Origin: an uncultured Verrucomicrobiales bacterium
GTDB lineage: Bacteria; Verrucomicrobiota; Verrucomicrobiia; Verrucomicrobiales; Akkermansiaceae
Assembly (NCBI GenBank): GCA_937885815.1
Contig: CALABM010000033.1
Span: 1-35,696, forward strand
Reading direction: 5' to 3'
Length of the DNA stretch: 35,696 nucleotides
Positions within the stretch are counted from its first letter, which is position 1, and every line of letters starts with the position of its first letter. Shown here one piece after another: positions 30,533 through 35,696 of the stretch. The position numbers and the translations under genes were made by a program. Under the pieces are notes generated by a model. That model saw nothing but the letters and a program-made list of their open reading frames with translations, was not told the origin of the DNA and did no database searches.

Positions 30533-32221
30533 TTATTTGTTCATTTTGGCCCAGGAATCGCGCAGGCCAACGGAGCGGTTGAACACGGGATGTTCTGCGC
30601 TGTGGTCATAGCGGTCTGCCACGAAGTAGCCTGTGCGTTCAAACTGGCACAGGAACTCAGCGGGAGCTGCAGCGAGGGCCGGTTCCACCACGGCATCTTT
30701 CAGCACGGTGAGGGAATCTTCGTTCAGTGAGGCAAGGAAGCCGTCCGGGTTAGCATCCGGAGCTTCATCCTTGAAGAGTCGGTCATACAAGCGAACCTCA
30801 GCCTTGACGCCGTACTTGGCGGATACCCAGTGAATGGCGCCCTTGCAGCGGATACCTTCAGGGGGATTCGAGCCGATGGTGCCGGGGAGAATCTCTGCAT
30901 GCACTTCGGTGACGTTGCCCTCAGCGTCTGTCACGTAGTTGGTGCATACCACGCAGTAGCCGCCACGGAGGCGCACGCAGGCTCCGGGGCTCATGCGTTT
31001 GTACTTCTTGGGCGGTTCCACCATGAAGTCATCACGGTCAATCCACACTTCGCGGGTGAGGGTAATCTTGCGGTTGCCCAGTTCAGGCTTCTCGGGGTTG
31101 ATGACGACTTCCACCTCTTCCTCATGATTTTCGGGAAGGTTTGTGAGCACGAGCTTCAGGGGATTGAGCACGGCCATGCGGCGCTCGGCATTCGTGTTCA
31201 GCTCAGCACGTACCGCGTTTTCAAGGCGGGCTACATCCGTGTTACCGTTGAACTTGGTGATGCCGACACCCTCGCAGAACTCCACGATGGCGGGAGCGGG
31301 GTAGCCACGGCGGCGCATACCGCAGATTGTGGGCATGCGGGGATCATCCCAGCCGGCCACATATCCTTCCTCCACCATCTGGCGCAGCTTACGCTTGCTC
31401 ATGACGGTGTAGGTGATGTTCAGGCGGGAGAACTCACGCTGCTGCGGGCGAGAGCCGGCAGGAATCGGGCAGTTCTCAATGACCCAATCATACAGGGGGC
31501 GGTGATTTTCGAACTCCAGCGTGCACAGGGAGTGAGTGATGTACTCGTAAGCGTCTTCCAGCGGGTGAGCGAAGTCGTACATCGGGTAAATGCACCAGTT
31601 ATTGCCCGTGTTGTGGTGGTGGTCGTAAGAGATGCGGTAGATGACAGGGTCTCGCATGTTCATGTTGCTGCTGGCCATGTCAATCTTAGCGCGCAGCACC
31701 GCGCCACCCTCGGGGAACTTGCCGGCCTTCATGGCCTCAAACTGAGCGAGGTTTTCTTCCACGCTGCGGTCACGGTAAGGGGAGGGGGTGCCGGGAGTTA
31801 CCAAGTTGCCACGCTGGGCACGCATGGTTTCTCTATCCTGCTCGTCCACATAGGCCAGGCCATTCTTAATGAGGTGAATGGCACACTCATAGTAGAAATC
31901 AAAAATGTCAGAGGCCCAGTACAGGTGCTCACCCCAGTCAAACCCAAGCCATTTGATGTCGTCCTGAATGGAGTTGACGAACTCGACATCTTCCTTGCAG
32001 GGGTTGGTGTCATCAAAACGCAGGTGGCACACGGCCCCAAGTTGGGCATACTCCTTCGCAATGCCGAAATCAAGGCAGATAGCCTTGGCGTGGCCGATGT
32101 GAAGGTAGCCGTTAGGCTCCGGAGGGAAGCGTGTGATGGGGGTCTTGCAGTGGCCCTTTGCTAAATCACTTGCAATCCACTCGCGGATGAAGTCTTTTCG
32201 CGTGTTTTCCTCGTTCGTCAT
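30533..32221 (-). CDS. glnS: Glutaminyl-tRNA synthetase
   Basis: A 562-residue class I aminoacyl-tRNA synthetase. The HIGH box lies in PPEPNGYLHIGHAKA (33-47) and the KMSKS equivalent is VMSKRK (273-278). RFDDTNP (68-74) and SYDHHHNTGNNW are typical of GlnRS. The C-terminal two-part beta-barrel anticodon domain is present (DRDDFMVEPPKKYKR-like segment and the region up to the end). GlnRS in bacteria is usually taken as acquired from eukaryotes. An in-frame ATG at 32263 would add 14 residues, but it lies upstream of the promoter -35 element and the family N-terminus starts at 32221. The predicted transcript begins at the ATG, so it may be leaderless. Confidence 0.97.
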   Translation of the reverse strand: MTNEENTRKDFIREWIASDLAKGHCKTPITRFPPEPNGYLHIGHAKAICLDFGIAKEYAQLGAVCHLRFDDTNPCKEDVEFVNSIQDDIKWLGFDWGEHLYWASDIFDFYYECAIHLIKNGLAYVDEQDRETMRAQRGNLVTPGTPSPYRDRSVEENLAQFEAMKAGKFPEGGAVLRAKIDMASSNMNMRDPVIYRISYDHHHNTGNNWCIYPMYDFAHPLEDAYEYITHSLCTLEFENHRPLYDWVIENCPIPAGSRPQQREFSRLNITYTVMSKRKLRQMVEEGYVAGWDDPRMPTICGMRRRGYPAPAIVEFCEGVGITKFNGNTDVARLENAVRAELNTNAERRMAVLNPLKLVLTNLPENHEEEVEVVINPEKPELGNRKITLTREVWIDRDDFMVEPPKKYKRMSPGACVRLRGGYCVVCTNYVTDAEGNVTEVHAEILPGTIGSNPPEGIRCKGAIHWVSAKYGVKAEVRLYDRLFKDEAPDANPDGFLASLNEDSLTVLKDAVVEPALAAAPAEFLCQFERTGYFVADRYDHSAEHPVFNRSVGLRDSWAKMNK

Positions 32222-32228
32222 GCGCGCG

Positions 32229-32257
32229 ATTCTACTCCTTTCATGCGCAGAATGCAA
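32229..32257 (-). promoter_or_regulatory. Promoter of glnS giving a leaderless mRNA
   Basis: On the minus strand TTGCAT (32252-32257), 17 bp, TAGAAT (32229-32234). Seven bases then separate the -10 from the ATG at 32221, placing the start on the start codon. An AGGAG-like string in the spacer would not be transcribed. Confidence 0.6.
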
Positions 32258-32308
32258 GCGCATTCCGCCGGCTGACGCATTTTATCCTCTATCTAGCCTG
32301 AGTAGAGT

Positions 32309-32340
32309 AAAAAAAGCGGCCGGAGCAGTTGTTCCGGCCG
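32309..32340 (-). terminator. Terminator of the ATP synthase operon
   Basis: An 8-bp GC stem (32317-32324 with 32333-32340) and 8-base loop, followed on the minus strand by C and seven U residues (plus-strand A tract 32309-32315). It lies 22 bases after the atpC stop. Confidence 0.88.
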
Positions 32341-32362
32341 TGAGTTAAATGATAAATCCCAA

Positions 32363-32785
32363 TCAGGCAAGGGGGCGCTTTTTGCGCGAGAAATCGAGCA
32401 ATGCGAGCTGCTTCGCCAGCTGTGCGGCAAGGAACGTCTGTTCCTCGCGGTCCAGCACGGTAGCGCTGTTTCTCAGAGCAGACTGCGCGCGTTCAATGGC
32501 GGCCTCCACTGCAGAGGGATCGATTTCTGAAGCAACGAGAGCTGTGTCCGTTACCAGCAGCACGTTTTCTGATTCTACCTGAAGGAATCCGCCACCCACA
32601 AAGAGGCTGCGGGCTTCTTCCCCCTCCGGCTTGTAGGTAAGCTCGCCGTTGGCCACGGCGGTAATCATGTCCGCGTGGCCGGGCAGAATCTCCATCTCAC
32701 CCGCCGTAGCCGGCAGCTGAATGGAGGTCACAGCCGCCTGCAAGGCGGTGCGCACGGGGGTGATGATTTTGAATTGCAAGGCCAT
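32363..32785 (-). CDS. atpC: ATP synthase F1 epsilon subunit
   Basis: A 140-residue epsilon subunit of the F1 rotor stalk, which links gamma to the c ring and can inhibit ATP hydrolysis. The N-terminal beta-sandwich shows the usual GEMEILPGHADMITAV segment and a GGGFLQV strand. The C-terminal helical hairpin (VEAAIERAQSALR, then AAQLAKQLALLDFSR) is present. It starts 5 bases after atpD stops and is last in the operon before the terminator. No separate promoter is visible. Confidence 0.96.
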   Translation of the reverse strand: MALQFKIITPVRTALQAAVTSIQLPATAGEMEILPGHADMITAVANGELTYKPEGEEARSLFVGGGFLQVESENVLLVTDTALVASEIDPSAVEAAIERAQSALRNSATVLDREEQTFLAAQLAKQLALLDFSRKKRPLA

Positions 32786-32790
32786 GGTTA

Positions 32791-34197
32791 TCAGGCTTTC
32801 TCTACGGTGTCAATGCCACCCTTCATGTAGAAGTTGATTTCAGGTACATCGTCCCACTTGCCGTCCAGAATCTCGCCGAAGCCTCGTACGGTTTCAGCCA
32901 CGGGGACGTACTGGCCCTTGATGCCGGTGAAGACTTCTGCCACGCTGAAGGGCTGGGAAAGGAAGCGCTGAATCTTACGGGCGCGGCTCACGGTGAGCTT
33001 GTCCGTGTCAGAAAGTTCATCCATGCCCAGAATGGCAATCATATCCTGCAGGTCCTTGTAGCGCTGGAGGGTCTGCTGCACGCCACGTGCCACGCGGTAG
33101 TGCTCTTCGCCCACAAGTTCGGGAGCAAGTGCCTTGGAGGTGGAGGCCAGGGGGTCCACAGCAGGGTAAATGCCCTGAGCTGCCAGAGCACGTTCGAGCA
33201 CCACGGTGGAGTCCAGGTGAGAGAATGTTGTGGCAGGAGCGGGGTCCGTAAGGTCGTCAGCCGGCACGTACACAGCCTGCATGGAGGTGATGGAGCCTTT
33301 CTTGGTGGAGGTGATTCGCTCCTGAAGGCCTGCCATTTCTTCTGCGAGGTTCGGCTGGTAACCCACGGCGGAGGGCGTACGGCCCAGAAGAGCGGATACC
33401 TCGGAACCTGCCTGAGAGAAGCGGAAGATGTTATCCACGAAGAGGAGCACGTCACGGTTCTCTTCATCACGGAAGTACTCGGACATGGAAAGGGCGGAGA
33501 GAGCCACGCGAAGACGTGCGCCGGGGGGCTCATTCATCTGGCCGTACACCAGAGCCACCTTGGAGTTCTCCGGGTTCTTCTGGTCGATAACGCCGGATTC
33601 GCTCATTTCCATGTAGAAGTCATTACCTTCGCGGGTACGCTCACCTACGCCGGCGAATACGGAGAGACCGGAGTGAGCTTTAGCGATGTTGTTGATGAGC
33701 TCCATGATGAGCACGGTCTTGCCTACGCCTGCACCACCGAAGGAACCTGCCTTACCACCCTTCAGGAAGGGGCAGATGAGGTCAATCACTTTGATGCCGG
33801 ATTCCAGCACCTCGGAGGAGGTGGCCTGTTCTTCCAGCGTGGGAGCTTCGCGGTGGATGGGGTAACGCTTCACGCCATCCAGCTGTCCCTTTTCGTCCAC
33901 GGTCTCACCGAGCACGTTAAAGATACGGCCAAGCACCTTGGGGCCTACGGGTACGGAGATGGGGGCGCCGGTGTCCACCACTTCCATGCCACGCTTGAGG
34001 CCGTCCGTAGCGCTCATAGCAACGGTGCGGGCCCAGCCGTCCGTAAGGTGCTGCTCTACCTCGAGCACGAGCTGCTTGGGTTCACCCTCCACTACGTAGT
34101 CTACTGTCAGAGCGTTGTAGATAGCGGGCATTTCGGACTGGGAGAAGTCGACGTCAACAACGGCGCCGATAATCTGCACGATTTTACCTGTGTTCAT
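32791..34197 (-). CDS. atpD: ATP synthase F1 beta subunit
   Basis: The 468-residue catalytic subunit of F1. The Walker A motif GGAGVGKT (154-161), the catalytic Glu segment in GVGERTREGNDFY, MNEPPGARLRVAL, the Walker B VLLFVDNIFRF and the signature-like PALDPLASTSK-type segment (here PAVDPLASTSK) are all present, so it is a normal active subunit. It makes ATP at the inner face of the membrane using rotation of gamma. It lies 48 bases after atpG. Codon use is restricted as in highly expressed genes, which explains a 460-codon open frame on the opposite strand. Confidence 0.98.
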   Translation of the reverse strand: MNTGKIVQIIGAVVDVDFSQSEMPAIYNALTVDYVVEGEPKQLVLEVEQHLTDGWARTVAMSATDGLKRGMEVVDTGAPISVPVGPKVLGRIFNVLGETVDEKGQLDGVKRYPIHREAPTLEEQATSSEVLESGIKVIDLICPFLKGGKAGSFGGAGVGKTVLIMELINNIAKAHSGLSVFAGVGERTREGNDFYMEMSESGVIDQKNPENSKVALVYGQMNEPPGARLRVALSALSMSEYFRDEENRDVLLFVDNIFRFSQAGSEVSALLGRTPSAVGYQPNLAEEMAGLQERITSTKKGSITSMQAVYVPADDLTDPAPATTFSHLDSTVVLERALAAQGIYPAVDPLASTSKALAPELVGEEHYRVARGVQQTLQRYKDLQDMIAILGMDELSDTDKLTVSRARKIQRFLSQPFSVAEVFTGIKGQYVPVAETVRGFGEILDGKWDDVPEINFYMKGGIDTVEKA

Positions 34198-34245
34198 GAT
34201 TGGGAAATGATATGTTTGAAAATGATTGATATGCGGAGCGTACGT

Positions 34246-35112
34246 TTACTCCATAGCCTTCATGGCGGTGGTGATTTCGAGAAGTTCGTTGGTAATCTGA
34301 GTCTGACGGGCCTTGTTGTATTCGAGCGTGAGCTCGCCGATGAGCGTCTTGGCGTTCTCGGTAGCGGCCTTCATGGCGACCATTCGTGCAGAGTGTTCAC
34401 TGGCCTTGCCTTCCAGAATCATCTGAACGAGCAAATGGCCGAAGTACAGCGGCAGGATGGAGTTCAGCAGGGCCTTCGGTGAAGGCTCCAGCAGGAAATT
34501 AGAGGTGTTGTCCTCTTCATGCTCAGTTTCCTCTGCTACCTTCAGCAGTTCTTCTGTTGTAATGGGCAGCAGGCTCGTTATCTGCGGGCGCTGTACCATG
34601 ATGTTGATGAACTTCTGGTAAACGACGCGGACGCTCTTGTACGTGCCGTCCGTGTAGGACTTGCGCACGAAGTCGAAAATGGGCTTGAGCTCGGATTCCT
34701 CCACTGTTTCGCCGATTGCAAAGGTGGCGGCAAGCTTGCGGCCGCAGCGAGTGAGCTGGCTATTCAGCTTGGTGCCGATGGTGACGTAATCCGCCTCCCT
34801 GGGGCAGGAAGTGAGTACTTCTCGGAGCAGGTTGGAGTTCAGGCCGCCGCACAGGCCGCGGTCAGTGCTCACGACGATGATGAGCTCTTTGCCGGTGTCA
34901 CGCGTCTCCATGAGCGGAGAGGCTGTTCCGGCTATGGTTTCCTGCAGGTGCTTGAGCACGCGGGCCAGGGCGCTCATGTAGGAGCGTCCCTGAATGGCCA
35001 AGTCCTGCGCGCGGCGCATCTTGGCGGACGCAACCATCTGCATCGCTTTAGTAATCTGCGATGTGTTGCGTACCGACTTGATGCGGCGCTTAATGTCTCT
35101 GAGGTTAGCCAT
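34246..35112 (-). CDS. atpG: ATP synthase F1 gamma subunit
   Basis: A 288-residue central rotor subunit. The N-terminal helix DIKRRIKSVRNTSQITKAMQ and the C-terminal helix with NKARQTQITNELLEI form the coiled-coil shaft. TDRGLCGGLNSN (about 104-115) is the family's most conserved loop. Length and architecture are normal. It starts 6 bases after atpA stops; the sequence before the ATG is C-rich with no Shine-Dalgarno, so coupling to atpA translation is likely. Confidence 0.97.
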   Translation of the reverse strand: MANLRDIKRRIKSVRNTSQITKAMQMVASAKMRRAQDLAIQGRSYMSALARVLKHLQETIAGTASPLMETRDTGKELIIVVSTDRGLCGGLNSNLLREVLTSCPREADYVTIGTKLNSQLTRCGRKLAATFAIGETVEESELKPIFDFVRKSYTDGTYKSVRVVYQKFINIMVQRPQITSLLPITTEELLKVAEETEHEEDNTSNFLLEPSPKALLNSILPLYFGHLLVQMILEGKASEHSARMVAMKAATENAKTLIGELTLEYNKARQTQITNELLEITTAMKAME

Positions 35113-35118
35113 GGGGGA

Positions 35119-35696
35119 TTACTTCGTCAGGCGGGATTTGAATCCGGTCATGAAGGCCTTGAGCTGCTCATCGATTTCAGGAGTAAGCTCCTTCTTAGCT
35201 TCGATGTCAGCCATCAGGCCGGGCTGGTTAGTGGTGGCCTCTTCCTCCATTTCGCGGCAGACCTTCTGCACGTTCTCTACGGCCACATCATCGAGGTAGC
35301 CCTTCTGGATGGCGTAGAGGTCAATGACTTCAATGCTGAGGCTCTTGGGGTTATACTGGCCCTGTTTGAAGAGCTCTACGATGCGGCGGCCGCGTTCCAG
35401 CTTGGCCTTGGTGGCAGCATCCAAATCAGAGCCGAACTGGGCGAATGCCTGAAGTTCTTCGAACTGAGCGAGGTCCAGCTTAACGGAGCCGGCAAGCTTC
35501 TTCACAATCTTGGTCTGAGCGGAAGAACCTACGCGGCTTACGGAGATACCTACGTTAATGGCGGGGCGGACGCCCTGATAGAAGAGGTCGGTATCCAAGA
35601 AAATCTGGCCGTCTGTGATGGAAATCACGTTCGTGGGAATGTATGCGGAAACGTCGCCTGCCTGGGTCTCGATGATGGGCAGTGCAGTCAGAGAAC
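35119..35696 (-). CDS. atpA: ATP synthase F1 alpha subunit, C-terminal part
   Basis: The 3' 192 codons of atpA; the gene runs off the right edge, since the frame is open to base 35694 and reads LTALPIIETQAGDVSAYIP, as expected just upstream of the TNVISITDGQIFL motif of the family. An apparent GTG start at 35628 is internal and not real. The alpha-specific VGISVSRVGSSAQ and the C-terminal helical domain (QFEELQAFAQFGSDLD...) are present. Alpha binds nucleotide non-catalytically in the F1 hexamer. The gene order alpha-gamma-beta-epsilon is the standard F1 order. Confidence 0.97.
   Translation of the reverse strand, partial: SLTALPIIETQAGDVSAYIPTNVISITDGQIFLDTDLFYQGVRPAINVGISVSRVGSSAQTKIVKKLAGSVKLDLAQFEELQAFAQFGSDLDAATKAKLERGRRIVELFKQGQYNPKSLSIEVIDLYAIQKGYLDDVAVENVQKVCREMEEEATTNQPGLMADIEAKKELTPEIDEQLKAFMTGFKSRLTK

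Noticed and set aside
30830..32164. A 444-codon plus-strand open frame opposite glnS
   Set aside because: Shadow of glnS for the same reason; no promoter or recognisable domain.
33100..34482. A 460-codon plus-strand open frame opposite atpD and atpG
   Set aside because: It lies antisense to conserved ATP synthase genes with strong codon bias; the product has a His/Gly-rich shadow composition.

Overview
The window is an ordinary chromosomal stretch, tightly packed with housekeeping genes. I see no insertion sequences, integrases, prophage genes, CRISPR arrays, rRNAs or tRNAs. GC is moderate to high by eye. The gene content and style point to a Verrucomicrobiota bacterium, possibly close to Akkermansiaceae. 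The reasons are: a trio of prepilin-like proteins resembling the 'Verru_Chthon cassette' families, a lone squalene/phytoene synthase, a bifunctional RibBA, both AsnRS and GlnRS, a ParE-type topoisomerase subunit, and almost no Shine-Dalgarno sequences. This placement is an inference from gene families, not a database result.

Layout. Positions 1-615 hold the 3' end of ptsI (+). Positions 666-7240 are a minus-strand block: uppP, a large signal peptidase I, a squalene/phytoene synthase, an orphan lipoprotein, then parB with an M28/glutaminyl-cyclase-like lipoprotein. Positions 7395-9948 (+) carry three prepilin-like genes. These are followed by a lipoate ligase-type protein, a Nudix protein coupled to it by a 4-base overlap, asnS, and a ROK/ASKHA-like kinase that ends at a strong terminator. 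Positions 14752-19562 (+) carry a membrane-anchored Ser/Thr protein kinase and a large single-pass orphan membrane protein. A shared convergent terminator separates these from the minus-strand unit parE - histidine phosphatase-like - mscL - HU-like (22871 to 19627). topB (-) and a PgpH-like HD phosphohydrolase (+) diverge from a 244-bp gap; the latter is followed by a BASS-like transporter. The right side is all minus strand: a C_GCAxxG_C_C-type protein, ribBA, glnS, and the end of the ATP synthase operon (atpA partial, atpG, atpD, atpC) closed by a strong terminator.

The points most worth following up are these. (1) A Nudix hydrolase has a C-terminal half that reads like a polyphosphate kinase 2 (PPK2) domain with its Walker motifs destroyed. 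(2) A recurrent promoter form, TTGC(A/C)(A/T) - exactly 17 bp - TAGA(A/C)T, lies 0-8 nt upstream of start codons and implies leaderless or near-leaderless mRNAs. (3) An HU-like protein lacks the DNA-embracing arm. (4) A histidine phosphatase has Ser where the second catalytic His should be. (5) A zinc-ribbon Ser/Thr kinase is paired with a large unknown membrane protein.
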